Source of the DNA: Pseudarthrobacter sp. NamE2
Lineage (GTDB): Bacteria > Actinomycetota > Actinomycetes > Actinomycetales > Micrococcaceae
Direction of reading: 5' to 3'
Length of the DNA: 64,000 nucleotides
NCBI RefSeq assembly: GCF_005796205.1
Contig: NZ_VAHN01000006.1
Span: forward strand, 62,001 to 126,000
In this document: in pieces, positions 52,162-61,336 of the stretch
How positions within the stretch are numbered: position 1 is the first letter of the stretch
How the letters are laid out: each line of letters starts with the position of its first letter
Program-made: the position numbers and the translations under genes
The notes under the pieces: model-generated
What the model saw: only the letters and a program-made list of their open reading frames with translations
Told to the model about the DNA's origin: nothing
Database searches by the model: none

Positions 52162-53742
52162 TTAGGCAGGCGTAACAGCCTGGCGACGCTCAACCGGCAC
52201 AGCCTTGCGGCGGCCGTAGAGATCCAGGCGCACCATCAGGTCCGAGCGCAGCTCGTTGGCCGGAACAACAGCCTCAACGGCGTTGGCATTGGCGATCTTG
52301 AAAACATCGATGCCCTCGGCATACTCAGCCTGCTTCTCGGCAATGAACTTGCGGCGCTCTTCCGGATCCTCGATTTCGTGGATCTGGTTGTAGTACACGC
52401 CGTTCACGGCAGCATCCGGGCCCATGAGGGCGGGGCGGGCCGTCGGGAGGGCAATGACGGCATCCGGGTTCATGGGAGCGCCGGACATTGCCAGGTAGCC
52501 GCCGCCGTAGGCCTTGCGGACCAGCACGGTGATGCGCGGGACGCGGCACTCGGAGACTGCGAAGATCATCTTGGCGCCATGGCGGATGATGCCTTGACGT
52601 TCCACGGCCGAGCCGATCATGTATCCGGCGATGTCCACCAGGAAGATGATCGGGATGTTGTAGGCGTTGCAGATCCAGATGAAGCGCGCGGCTTTGTCCG
52701 AGGAATCGGGGAAGATCGAGCCGCCCATATGCTTCGGCTGGTTTCCCACCAAGCCCACGGGACGTCCACCGATCCGGGCAAAGCCGGTCAGCATCTCCGG
52801 TGCGAATAGTTCCTTGTACGGGAACCAGCTGCCCTCGTCCACCAGGGATTCAACGAACTCCTCCATGTCGAAGACCTCGGCCTCACGGAGGGGGACGATC
52901 TCCTGCAGCGTGCGCCCCGGGCGCGGTTCCTGGGCAGGGGCCAGAGGCGCCGGCTGCTCCCAGTTGGCGGGGAGGAAGCTGAGCCATACACGGATGGCGG
53001 CGATGGCTTCTGCGTCATCTTCAACCAGGACGTCGCCCAGGCCGGAGACGCTGCAGTGCATCTCTGCTCCACCCATTTCCTCCAGGGTGACCTTCTCACC
53101 AGTGACCATTTCCGCCAGACGCGGCGAACCCAGGTACGCCGTTGCATGCCCGCGGACCATGATCGTCATATCGCACAGGGCGGGAACGTAGGCCGAGCCG
53201 GCCGGGGACGGACCGAACAGCGCGCACACCTGCGGAACGCGGCCGGAGATCTGGACCTGATTGTAGAAGATGTTGCCCCAGGCGTGGCGGCCTGCGAAGC
53301 TCTCGAACTGCTCGTCAATGCGTGCACCGGCAGAATCGAACAGGTAAACGAGCGGGATTCCCGCAGCGTTGGACTTCTCCTGGGCGGCGGTGATCTTCTC
53401 GAAGGTCCGGTTGCCCCACGTACCGGCCTTGACGCTGAAGTCGTTGGCGATGACACACACCTGGCGGCCGTCGACCCGACCGAACGCGATGACGACGGCG
53501 TCCCCCGGGAGTCCGTCTTCGAAACGGGCCAGCAGGCCGTCTTCAATGTATTCGTTGTCGTCGAACAGCAGCGCGAGCCGCTCACGCACCAGCAGCTTGC
53601 CGGATTCAACGATCTTCTTGCGGTTCTTCTCCGAACCGCCCAGCCGCGACTGTTCGAGCTTCTCCTGGAGAAGTTCGTGCACGGTAGGTGCTTTAGCCGT
53701 CGACGTCGACGCCTCTACTTCCGTGATCGTGGTGGTGCTCAT
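52162..53742 (-). CDS. Acyl-CoA carboxylase beta subunit (carboxyltransferase)
   Basis: A 526-residue two-domain crotonase-fold carboxyltransferase. RERLALLFDDNEYIEDG, SAGARIDEQ, GRVPQVCALFGPSPAGSAY (first oxyanion region), and the C-terminal PIIFLVDIAGYMIG and RKAYGGGYLAMSG (second oxyanion region) are in place. It moves carboxyl from biotin to an acyl-CoA and should pair with the alpha subunit at 43712-45475. The sequence is of the methylcrotonyl/geranyl/propionyl-CoA type; the acyl chain cannot be fixed by eye. A 20-bp palindrome lies 50 bp upstream. Confidence 0.92.
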   Translation of the reverse strand: MSTTTITEVEASTSTAKAPTVHELLQEKLEQSRLGGSEKNRKKIVESGKLLVRERLALLFDDNEYIEDGLLARFEDGLPGDAVVIAFGRVDGRQVCVIANDFSVKAGTWGNRTFEKITAAQEKSNAAGIPLVYLFDSAGARIDEQFESFAGRHAWGNIFYNQVQISGRVPQVCALFGPSPAGSAYVPALCDMTIMVRGHATAYLGSPRLAEMVTGEKVTLEEMGGAEMHCSVSGLGDVLVEDDAEAIAAIRVWLSFLPANWEQPAPLAPAQEPRPGRTLQEIVPLREAEVFDMEEFVESLVDEGSWFPYKELFAPEMLTGFARIGGRPVGLVGNQPKHMGGSIFPDSSDKAARFIWICNAYNIPIIFLVDIAGYMIGSAVERQGIIRHGAKMIFAVSECRVPRITVLVRKAYGGGYLAMSGAPMNPDAVIALPTARPALMGPDAAVNGVYYNQIHEIEDPEERRKFIAEKQAEYAEGIDVFKIANANAVEAVVPANELRSDLMVRLDLYGRRKAVPVERRQAVTPA

Positions 53743-53791
53743 ACGGGCCTCCAGTTGAAACAGCAGGGTAAATACTTATGTGTTCCAGTAT

Positions 53792-53811
53792 ACGAACGAG
53801 CGCTCGCTCGT
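53792..53811. promoter_or_regulatory. Candidate TetR operator 5
   Basis: ACGAACGAGCGCTCGCTCGT, almost perfectly palindromic over 20 bp, upstream of the carboxylase beta gene. Confidence 0.65.
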
Positions 53812-53870
53812 CTAGTCCTTCGAAAAAAATGCTTGGATTACAAGGGAAATTTGCTTCTGGACAGCAGTGA

Positions 53871-53896
53871 GGGCTGCCCGAAACGTCGGGCAGCCC
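53871..53896. terminator. Hairpin after cupin gene
   Basis: An 11-bp perfect stem (GGGCTGCCCGA / TCGGGCAGCCC) with an AACG loop, just beyond the cupin stop codon. Confidence 0.65.
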
Positions 53897-53918
53897 TCGG
53901 TTCTGTGGCGCGCAGGAA

Positions 53919-54371
53919 CTAGGAGCGGTAGTCGATCTCCAGGTCAACGATGTCCTGGTCCTCAAGGTTCACCACGATGTTGTCGGGGGTGCGGGTGGTC
54001 ATCCAGATCAGCTCTTCGGTCTTGCTGGCGTTGCCTTCGATGTGGGGCATGTACGGCGGGACGAAGACGAAGTCCCCTTCTTCGAGGTAGACGATCTCGC
54101 TGTAGCCCTCGCCGAAACGAATGAAGCCACGGCCCTTGAGCACATAGCCGCCAGTGTTGGCCTCGCCATGATGGTGGGCGCCTGAGATCTCTCCCGGACC
54201 CGTGTAGACCTTGCCGAACCAGAGGCGCTCCACCGGGCTGTTTTCCTTGCTCACGCCGGAAATGCGGCGGGCGTTCTGCGTCTGGCCCGGAGCCGCTTCC
54301 AATTCGCCCGCCCGGTGAACACGGAAGATGTCTGTGTTCTTGTTGATGTCAAAGGCGACGTCAGTAGTCAT
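53919..54371 (-). CDS. Cupin-domain protein
   Basis: A 150-residue single-cupin protein. Motif 1 is GPGEISGAHHHGEANTGGYV with the metal histidines; motif 2 is YLEEGDFVFVPPYMPHIEGN. It may be a dioxygenase, isomerase or small-molecule sensor. AAAGGACC precedes the ATG at 54371. ACGAAC-type sites at 54423-54434 and 54473-54484 suggest membership in the TetR regulon. Confidence 0.85.
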   Translation of the reverse strand: MTTDVAFDINKNTDIFRVHRAGELEAAPGQTQNARRISGVSKENSPVERLWFGKVYTGPGEISGAHHHGEANTGGYVLKGRGFIRFGEGYSEIVYLEEGDFVFVPPYMPHIEGNASKTEELIWMTTRTPDNIVVNLEDQDIVDLEIDYRS

Positions 54372-55173
54372 CGCTGGTCCTTTCGAAGTGGGTGCGGGGA
54401 TGTTGCGGATCGTCCAAACGAAGAACGAACGTCCTTTAGCCAAGTATCCAGCGAAGACGGCACGAGGTCAAGACGAACGTTCGTACGTAAATCGTAGGGG
54501 CACCTCCACCAGGAGCGAACTGTTCGATCGGGATTCCGAGCTAGAGATCGGACGGAAGCTCCAAGGACTCCGCAAGTACGGTGAGGGAGAACGGGCTAGG
54601 AAACGCGCGATCTGCTCTATCGCCACATTTGACCGTTATAAGGAAGCTGCTGCCTCTAACGCTAACGCCGAAGCCGACCGGATAATCCTGGCGGCGGCTC
54701 GGCTGCAGCCCCTCCACTCTTGGAAATGGCCCAAGCGGCTCATGGGTGAGGCGACTTCTTCAGGTCGTGTCGGTCATGAAGTAGTCGTTGTCCCCGGCGT
54801 AGATGCCCGGGAAGTTCGAACGGTAGATTCAGACGAGTTCGTGGGCGTAGTCCTCGGGCGCATTTAAGTCGTGGATCCCGCTGCACTGACCTTTTGCTTA
54901 GTGGATTGAGTGAAGGCGTCAGGCCCCGGCGAGGGCATCGCCTCGTCGCGGGCCTGCTTCACGAAGCCTAGCTGGGTCAGAGACCCCATCGTGGGGGGCT
55001 TAGATTATGCGAGGCGCGATACGCCACCGACCAAACAGTTGCCGAACGCCCATTCGATCCCGTTGTTCCGGTGAGTGACTTGCGCTGGCCTGACGCTAAG
55101 CCGTACTTCGGGGAAGGGTGGCCAGCTGATGTAGGTCCGATTGGTCTGTCGCCAGCGGCAGTAGGTAAAACTG
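54372..55173. other. Intergenic, about 800 bp, with degraded coding traces
   Basis: A minus-strand frame near 54750-54870 reads PEDYAHELV, stop, IYRSNFPGIYAGDNDYFM, TDTT, stop. This looks like the end of a decayed gene, family unknown. The first 110 bp are the cupin promoter region. Confidence 0.35.
54473..54484. promoter_or_regulatory. Candidate TetR operator 6
   Basis: ACGAACGTTCGT is a perfect 12-bp palindrome, about 100 bp upstream of the cupin start; GAACGAACGTCC at 54423 is a second half-site. Confidence 0.55.
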
Positions 55174-55208
55174 GACGGCGCCGGCCCGAAAACCGGGCCG
55201 GCGCCGTC
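55174..55208 (-). terminator. Terminator after GH3 gene
   Basis: A perfect 15-bp GC-rich stem (55174-55188 with 55194-55208), followed on the minus strand by CAGTTTTACC. Confidence 0.8.
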
Positions 55209-55213
55209 GCAGT

Positions 55214-57589
55214 TTAGTAAGTTAGGCCAAACCCGAAGGGGAAAAGCTCTCCGTCGGTGGTCTCCTTGTAACCCGGAAGGTCGCTGTACTGTTCACGGAT
55301 CGCTTCAGCGGTGCCCGCCAGTGCGAACGGCATGCGGCCCTGCGGCGCGACCTTGCCCGAGAGGATATCCAGCAGTGCGGTGTCGCTCATGCCGAACCCG
55401 GCAACAATGGCGCCGGCGTCGCGCAGTCCGCTTGCTTCGTCCAGGACGAAGGGCTGGCGGAAGTACACCTGCAGTACTACCTTCTCAGGGTCCTCGACCT
55501 CGGCCATGACCTGCTTGATCGTGTCGAGTGACGGGGTGATCTTCCAGGACTCCGACTCGGCCATGGATGTGAAGTCCAGGATGCTTGACTCCCAGGGCAG
55601 GGAACCGCCGAAGCGCAGACCGTTGTCCGTGCACGACGGCGCACCCTGGGCTACGCATGCATCCGCTGCACCGTACGGGCTCTTCCCGTCCAGTCCAGCC
55701 ACACCATCAAGCGTGATCGGGTTGATGTGCTCGGGGTTCATGCCGGAGGTCGGAGAATTGCTGACGTACGACGAGGTGTTGGTGTTGTTCACCGTCACCG
55801 AGATCAGTGCGTAGTCGCTGCCGGCGGCGCTCGGACGCTCGTCCGGGTTTGCCACGTTCCCGTTAGTGACGTTGTAGCCGTAGCTCTCCACGGTTTTCTG
55901 TGTGAAATCGCCAAGGATATAGACGTCTGATCCGTCCTTCAGCGGCAGGGTCTTGCCGCCGTCGGCTGTGTCCTTGTTCTGCAACAGAACCGCCGACTTG
56001 CGCTGGAGGTCCAGCCCCACTTCACGGTGGGCAGCGTTGCCGACGACGGCGCCAGCAGCTTCGGCGTCCACGTATGGGTTTTCGAAGAGACCCATGCTGA
56101 ACATTGGCTTCAGCAAGCGGGTCGCGGCCAGCGTGACACGTTCCTCGGAGACAAGCCCGCTGTCCACCAAATCGGTGATGGTCTTGACGTCGTGAAAACC
56201 GGAGAGGGTGTCAGTTCCACCATTGATCGCTGCCGCGACGCGCTCGGGGACGGTCTTGTCCTCCAGGCCCCAGGCGCGGTCGTTGATGATGCCGGTGTCG
56301 GAGTTGACGTAACCGTCGAAGCCGAGCTTGCCGCGCAGGAGGTCGTTGACGATTTGGTTGGAGAATGCCATGCCTGTCTGGTCGTATGTGACGCCGTCGT
56401 GTGTGACGTCAACGGGAGCGCCGTAGTAGGGCATGATCGATGAGACGCCGGCTTTGATCGCCGCTTCGAAGGGCTGCAGGTGGTAGCCAAAGCCATCGCC
56501 GGGGTACACCTGCGTCTTGCCGAAGGAGTAGTGCGCGTCGAGGCCAAGCTCCTGCGGCCCGCCGCCGGGGAAATGCTTCATGGTCAGGGCCACGGAAGTG
56601 TCCGGGCTGAGCGAGTTTCCGTCGTCGTCAACAGGTCCCTGCAGGGTCTCCACGAGCTGGGTCATGATGTTGGAGTTAAGGTCCGCGTCCTCGGTGAAGG
56701 TTTCATGGGTGCGATACCAGCGTGGCTCCGTGGAGAGGTCGGCCATGTAACCGTACATCCCGCGCAGCCCGATCGCCTCCCATTCCTCGCCCATGACGGT
56801 GGCGAAGTCATCGACGACGGACATGTCACCGGTGGTGGGGTCCTGACCGGTCTGCCGTGCTTCCTCGCCGAGCGCTGCGGCGGCGATACCCGCTTCCTTT
56901 GGGAAGGCAGTGAAGGCGCCGGCTGCTTCGTTGATTCCTGCCCGGGCGTCCGGGTCGATGTGGTTGCGGGCGTTGGACTTGTAGAGCATGGGGATGCCCA
57001 GGCGGGTTGCTTCACCCAGTTCCTGGATGGTGTTCATGTATCGCGCGGCTTCTTGCGGTGTTAGAGACGTGCTGGCTGCGAAGCCACCAGACCCGCCGCC
57101 GCAGACTGCCTTGTCCTCGCTGGTCACGACGTTGCGGATGATGAACCGGTGCATTTGCTGGTTGTTGATGAAGTCGCTTGCCGTGGGGCCGAGGGTGCCG
57201 CGGGTCTGGGTTGCTGTGTCACACGCGGCGTTGAGCGTATCGATCAGCATAAGGCCGGCCTTCTCGTCCAGCGTCATGAGCGACACGAGGTTCGCCGTGC
57301 GGTCCTCGGCCGAAAGGCGCCAGTCCTCATAGGGGTCGAGGGTGCCGTTGGCGTTGAGGTCCTTAAAGGTCCGGCCGTTGACCTTGATCGTGTCCTTGAC
57401 GCGTGCGCCGAGCACCGGGGGCTTGCTATGGTTGCCCTGGTCTTTGTTCGCGGCCTTCGTGGTCCCCTCCGGGGACTTGGCCTGAACCGGCAGCGCTCCG
57501 GCGGTCACCCCCAGCGTAAGGGTCAGGGGAACTGCCACCGCAGCGGCAAGGCGCTGGCGCGCCGACAATCGCTTCAATAAACGAGTCAT
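55214..57589 (-). CDS. Secreted glycoside hydrolase family 3 protein
   Basis: A 791-residue protein with a signal peptide (hydrophobic 14-32, cleavage near PVQA). The family-3 barrel shows VALTMKHFPGGGPQELGLDA and the nucleophile region GFDGYVNSDTGIIND; the C-terminal sandwich follows, ending GELFPFGFGLTY. GH3 enzymes release terminal beta-linked sugars; here a pectic or glucuronyl side chain is possible because of the uronate genes nearby. The ATG at 57589 follows GGAGAG. A TTGCCACAAGTTGC site lies about 115 bp upstream. Confidence 0.9.
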   Translation of the reverse strand: MTRLLKRLSARQRLAAAVAVPLTLTLGVTAGALPVQAKSPEGTTKAANKDQGNHSKPPVLGARVKDTIKVNGRTFKDLNANGTLDPYEDWRLSAEDRTANLVSLMTLDEKAGLMLIDTLNAACDTATQTRGTLGPTASDFINNQQMHRFIIRNVVTSEDKAVCGGGSGGFAASTSLTPQEAARYMNTIQELGEATRLGIPMLYKSNARNHIDPDARAGINEAAGAFTAFPKEAGIAAAALGEEARQTGQDPTTGDMSVVDDFATVMGEEWEAIGLRGMYGYMADLSTEPRWYRTHETFTEDADLNSNIMTQLVETLQGPVDDDGNSLSPDTSVALTMKHFPGGGPQELGLDAHYSFGKTQVYPGDGFGYHLQPFEAAIKAGVSSIMPYYGAPVDVTHDGVTYDQTGMAFSNQIVNDLLRGKLGFDGYVNSDTGIINDRAWGLEDKTVPERVAAAINGGTDTLSGFHDVKTITDLVDSGLVSEERVTLAATRLLKPMFSMGLFENPYVDAEAAGAVVGNAAHREVGLDLQRKSAVLLQNKDTADGGKTLPLKDGSDVYILGDFTQKTVESYGYNVTNGNVANPDERPSAAGSDYALISVTVNNTNTSSYVSNSPTSGMNPEHINPITLDGVAGLDGKSPYGAADACVAQGAPSCTDNGLRFGGSLPWESSILDFTSMAESESWKITPSLDTIKQVMAEVEDPEKVVLQVYFRQPFVLDEASGLRDAGAIVAGFGMSDTALLDILSGKVAPQGRMPFALAGTAEAIREQYSDLPGYKETTDGELFPFGFGLTY

Positions 57590-57701
57590 TTCGTCTGCTC
57601 TCCATTGAGTGTGGGATGCTGCTTGGCGCCCGGAGACCAAAAGAGTCAGGTATGAAGCGCCTCTTCCACTCTTCCCGAATGCCAACCGAGGGTCTTAGGA
57701 G

Positions 57702-57715
57702 TTGCCACAAGTTGC
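57702..57715. promoter_or_regulatory. Candidate LacI operator (GH3)
   Basis: TTGCCACAAGTTGC, matching TTGCCA-N3-R-TTGC sites before dctP-like, lacI-like and uxaC genes. Confidence 0.5.
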
Positions 57716-57758
57716 TCCGGTTGCGGAAGTTGCATGGAACGGGGGCCGGAAACAACAA

Positions 57759-57808
57759 AAGCGCCGGAGTGGTGCAGGGATGGGTGATCCTGCACCTCTC
57801 CGGCGCTT
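57759..57808 (-). terminator. Terminator after TRAP operon
   Basis: Bulged 19-bp stem (AAGCGCCGGAG and GGTGCAGG arms) followed on the minus strand by TTTTGTTGTTT, 74 bp beyond the DctM stop codon. Confidence 0.85.
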
Positions 57809-57881
57809 CTATCGGTGTAGCCAGTCAATCTAAGCGACGATCAGCTCCAACTGCCTCCGCCGTCAATTAGCGATGGGTTGC

Positions 57882-59192
57882 CTACGGTTTCGTCAGGCCC
57901 ATGACGGTGGGCAGCCACATGGATAGCTGGGGGATGAAGGCTACGAGGAAGAGGGCGACGGTGAGTGCCCAGAATATGGGCATGATCCTGGTAATCATTG
58001 GTTCAATGCTCACCTTGGCTACCCGCGCGGCCACGAAGAGGTTGTTTCCTACAGGAGGCGAGATATTCCCCAGGCACATGTTGAAGACCATCATCGTGCC
58101 GAAATGGATCGGATCAACACCAAGCTCCGTAACGATCGGCAGGAAGATCGGTGTGAAGATCAGGATGGCCGGCGTGGGATCCATCACCGTGCCGGCCAGG
58201 AGCATGATGATCATGATGATTACGAGTATCACGACGGTGTTGTCGGTCAGGCCCAGGAGGGCGTCACCGACGAGTGCCGGCACCTTCGCGAAGGACATTA
58301 CCCAGGCAAGAATTCCCGAGACGCCGATGAGCAGCATAACGATCGCCGTCGTTTTGGCCGCTTCGAGGGTGATCGAGGGCAGCGCGCGCAGCGGCAACGT
58401 CTTCTGAATCAGGCCGAGGGCGAGGGAGTAGAGCACTGCGATGACGGCCGATTCTGTGGCGGTGAAGAACCCCGCGAGGATACCGCCGATGACGATGACG
58501 ATCATCAGCAGGGAGGGGACGGCGCGCAGGAACACCATCCCGGCCTCGCGGGCGGTGGGACGCCGCCCGCCGCCCAGTTCGGGGTGCTTACGCGCGTAGA
58601 TCGCGACCATGACGATGCAGACCAGCGCCCACAGCAGGCCCGGACCGACGCCGGCCATGAACAGCGCTGCGACAGAGGTGCTCGAGACCAGGGAATAGAT
58701 AATGAAGGTGTTGCTCGGCGGTATCAGCATTCCCGCCGGCGAGGCGGCTGCGTTGACAGCGGCGGCAAAGGCCGGGTCGTAGCCCGCTTTACGCATCGGC
58801 GGCGAAAGCACCGAACCGACGGCGGCGGCCGAGGCGACGGAGGCACCGGAGACAGCGCCGAACATGGCGTTCGCCACTACGGTGGTCTGAGCCAGGGAGG
58901 CAGGCAAACGCCCTGCCAGGACCTGCGCTAAGTCAATGAGCCGTTGCGCAATTCCACCGGTATTCATCAATCCGCCCGCAAGAATGAAGAACGGAATCGC
59001 AAGCAAGGCGAAGGAATTACTGGCGGCGAACAGGCGCTGGGCCGACGTGAGAGCCGCGCCGTCCCAGCCGAGGAGGACGACAATGGCGAGGGCCGAGGGC
59101 ACGCCCATTGCGACGGCAACGGGGACCCCCAGAGCAATTCCGATGACCAAGCCGCCGAGCAGTATGAGCGCGGCGAGTGTGACGGGTTCCAT
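57882..59192 (-). CDS. TRAP transporter large permease (DctM-type)
   Basis: A 436-residue, ~12-TM protein. PFFILAGGLMNTGGIAQRLI, PPSNTFIIYSLVSSTSVAAL, and a C-terminal HFGTMMVFNMCLGNISPPVG are DctM signatures. It forms the ion-coupled channel of the tripartite transporter with the small permease 6 bp upstream. Context (UxaC, mannitol-dehydrogenase-family gene) points to uronate uptake. Confidence 0.93.
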   Translation of the reverse strand: MEPVTLAALILLGGLVIGIALGVPVAVAMGVPSALAIVVLLGWDGAALTSAQRLFAASNSFALLAIPFFILAGGLMNTGGIAQRLIDLAQVLAGRLPASLAQTTVVANAMFGAVSGASVASAAAVGSVLSPPMRKAGYDPAFAAAVNAAASPAGMLIPPSNTFIIYSLVSSTSVAALFMAGVGPGLLWALVCIVMVAIYARKHPELGGGRRPTAREAGMVFLRAVPSLLMIVIVIGGILAGFFTATESAVIAVLYSLALGLIQKTLPLRALPSITLEAAKTTAIVMLLIGVSGILAWVMSFAKVPALVGDALLGLTDNTVVILVIIMIIMLLAGTVMDPTPAILIFTPIFLPIVTELGVDPIHFGTMMVFNMCLGNISPPVGNNLFVAARVAKVSIEPMITRIMPIFWALTVALFLVAFIPQLSMWLPTVMGLTKP

Positions 59193-59198
59193 AATGCC

Positions 59199-59846
59199 TC
59201 AGATTCCTTGGTTGTTCTCGTCGATCTCAGGCATGGGCTCCTCCGTGCCAGCGAACATGCCGACCAGGTGGCACAGCGCGAAAAAGGTGATCAGTGCGCC
59301 CGCAACTGGCAGGACCAGGTAAATCTGGCCCACACTCACCGGCATCGTGGAAATGTTCTGGTTCCATGCATTCATCGCCACTTCATAACCGCCGAAGATC
59401 ATCACGAACACGGCGAAGAATATGATCGTCGCTTCCACAACGAGGGCGACGCCCCTTTGCACCGGCTCCGGAAACTTCTTGATGAAGATTTCAACTGCGA
59501 TGTGGCCACGCTCAGAGAACACCAGCGCAGCGCCGAGCAGTGCCAGGACGACGAAGACATAGCGGGCTGATTCCTCGGTCCAAGATGCCGGCGCGCCGAG
59601 CACCTGCCGTGAGATCACCTGCCAGGCGACAACGACTACCAGTGCAGCGAAGATCACCACGCACAGCAGGGCCAGGACCCGGTCGATGATACGCCGCACT
59701 GCCTCCAATGCGGCTACGGCAGGACCACCGGTGGGGCGTCGCTGCCCGACGCTTGCCCCTGGTGCCGGCACGGCGGAAGCACCGCCGTCCCGCCCGGTCA
59801 TGGCCGGGACGTCACCGTCGGCCCCTGTTGGCTTCTTGCTGGTCAT
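59199..59846 (-). CDS. TRAP transporter small permease (DctQ-type)
   Basis: A 215-residue, four-TM protein with a ~40-residue soluble N-terminal extension rich in Ala/Pro. RQVLGAPASWTEESARYVFV is the family motif near TM2. GGAGGAAATA precedes the ATG. It bridges the binding protein and the large permease. Confidence 0.9.
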   Translation of the reverse strand: MTSKKPTGADGDVPAMTGRDGGASAVPAPGASVGQRRPTGGPAVAALEAVRRIIDRVLALLCVVIFAALVVVVAWQVISRQVLGAPASWTEESARYVFVVLALLGAALVFSERGHIAVEIFIKKFPEPVQRGVALVVEATIIFFAVFVMIFGGYEVAMNAWNQNISTMPVSVGQIYLVLPVAGALITFFALCHLVGMFAGTEEPMPEIDENNQGI

Positions 59847-59921
59847 TATTTCCTCCGCTGGGGAGCAACGATGTCGCTGCTCCCTGTTGTCATCTATGTG
59901 CCCGATTCATGGGCACGCGGT

Positions 59922-59950
59922 GGTGGGGGCGCACTTGGTGCGCCCCCACC
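59922..59950. terminator. Intercistronic hairpin between dctP-like and dctQ-like genes
   Basis: A perfect 13-bp stem (GGTGGGGGCGCAC with 59938-59950) and TTG loop just after the binding-protein gene. It may stop part of the transcripts or protect the mRNA end, giving more binding protein than permease. Confidence 0.65.
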
Positions 59951-59956
59951 CGTTGG

Positions 59957-60982
59957 TCATTTCGCGGCGGCGCGAGCGGCGTCGTAGAGGGCCTGCTGGG
60001 CGTCATTCTCGATAAATTTTCCGGCGATCGGTTCGAGCACCTTGTCGAAAGCGGCCTCATCGACCTCGCTGAAGGTAGCACCAGCGGCCTTGGCGCTGGC
60101 GATATCCTCCTCGGTGGCCGTGGTCCAGAGCTTGGTGTGCTCTTCGTGCGTGGCCGTCCACTCCTTCTGGAACACGGCGCGGTCAGCCTCGGACATCTTC
60201 CCGAGCAGATCGGAGTTGACGATCAGATAGTCCAGACCGACCAGGTGATTGGTCTGGGAAAAGTGCGGGGCGACCTCGAAATGCTTCTGCGTGAAGTAGG
60301 AGACTTCGTTGTTCTCAGCTGCGTCTACCACTCCGGACTGCAAGGCTGTATAGAGCTCGCCGAAGGCCATCGGGGTTGCGGAGGCACCCAACGCCTCGGC
60401 CAGCGCTATCATCACGTCCGACTCCTGCACGCGCAGCTTTTTACCGGCCAGGTCCGCCGGCGTCTTCACCGGGGCGTCATTGGTGTAGATGCTGCGGGCC
60501 CCCTGGGTAAACCCACCCAGGACGGTGAGGTTGTTCGACTCCTCCAGCGAGGTGTACAGCTCTCCGGTGACCTTCGGGTCATGGATAACCTTCATCTGGT
60601 GCTCGACGTCATCGAAGACCTTGGGGAGGTTGAAGACCCGAAAGTCCTTATTGAGGTTCTCAAGTTGGGTGCCCGAGACGATCGCCAGGTCCACCGCTCC
60701 CTGGGAGACCAGCTGCAGGGCCTCCTGCTGGGCGCCGAGGGTCTCGTTCGGATACACGTCCATCTTCCAGCGGCCCTCAGTGGCCGCCTCAAGACGCTTC
60801 CCGAAGTTATCCAGGGCAATGTACGAGGGGTGCTCCTCGGTCTGGTTCAGCGCCACCCGCAAGGTGCCGCTTTCCCCACCGGTGCTGCTTCCCCCGGCCT
60901 CACCCCCGCCGCCGCAGCCCGTCAGGGCCAGCGCAGTGGCAGTGGCAACAGCCACCAGGGAAAAAATCTTTGTGCGCAACAT
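59957..60982 (-). CDS. TRAP transporter solute-binding lipoprotein (DctP-type)
   Basis: A 341-residue protein with a lipobox (LALTGC, Cys at about 23). The DctP fold is shown by GAQQEALQLVSQGAVDLAIV, KKLRVQESDVMIALAEALGA and FGELYTALQSGVVDAAENN. The usual Arg that binds the substrate carboxylate lies in KLRVQ. AAGGAA precedes the ATG at 60982. It captures an organic acid, probably a uronate, at the outer membrane face. A TTGCCA palindrome lies about 100 bp upstream. Confidence 0.92.
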   Translation of the reverse strand: MLRTKIFSLVAVATATALALTGCGGGGEAGGSSTGGESGTLRVALNQTEEHPSYIALDNFGKRLEAATEGRWKMDVYPNETLGAQQEALQLVSQGAVDLAIVSGTQLENLNKDFRVFNLPKVFDDVEHQMKVIHDPKVTGELYTSLEESNNLTVLGGFTQGARSIYTNDAPVKTPADLAGKKLRVQESDVMIALAEALGASATPMAFGELYTALQSGVVDAAENNEVSYFTQKHFEVAPHFSQTNHLVGLDYLIVNSDLLGKMSEADRAVFQKEWTATHEEHTKLWTTATEEDIASAKAAGATFSEVDEAAFDKVLEPIAGKFIENDAQQALYDAARAAAK

Positions 60983-61079
60983 GATGTTCCTTCTCTGCTC
61001 GTCGATGAGCTTCTGGGCACGTCGCGAGGCGACGCTGTCGTACCAATTGGGGCTGATGGCAACACGGGAAAACAAGGAG

Positions 61080-61095
61080 TTGCCATTTGTTGCAA
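61080..61095. promoter_or_regulatory. Candidate LacI operator (TRAP operon)
   Basis: TTGCCATTTGTTGCAA, an inverted repeat (5 of 6 pairs), between the divergent dctP-like and lacI-like genes. Confidence 0.6.
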
Positions 61096-61288
61096 GTCTT
61101 CAAATGACCCGCTCAACAACTCAGGTGGTTCCCGGTGCTTGAGCCGCCTCCCGCGCTTGCGCGCCGTCGTGCAGGGGTGCTTCGCTTCAAAAGTTCCCGG
61201 AGTACTAACTATGGGCCGTTGCGAACTGCACACTGCGGCATGGAGGCTTCCTCCATAAAGCCAATAAAGTACTGCAACCTACAAGTAG

Positions 61289-61303
61289 TTGCCAAGAATT
61301 GCC
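61289..61303. promoter_or_regulatory. Candidate LacI operator (autoregulation)
   Basis: TTGCCAAGAATTGCC, 34 bp before the lacI-like start. An overlapping GCAAC-N9-GTTGC repeat occupies 61274-61292. Confidence 0.45.
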
Positions 61304-61336
61304 TTCACCGGTCTATGGTGGGCGGCGGAGGTAATC

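Noticed and set aside
54328-54867. 179-codon plus-strand frame between cupin and GH3 genes
   Set aside because: It starts inside the cupin gene on the other strand, has no ribosome site and no family resemblance; the region looks like decayed intergenic DNA.
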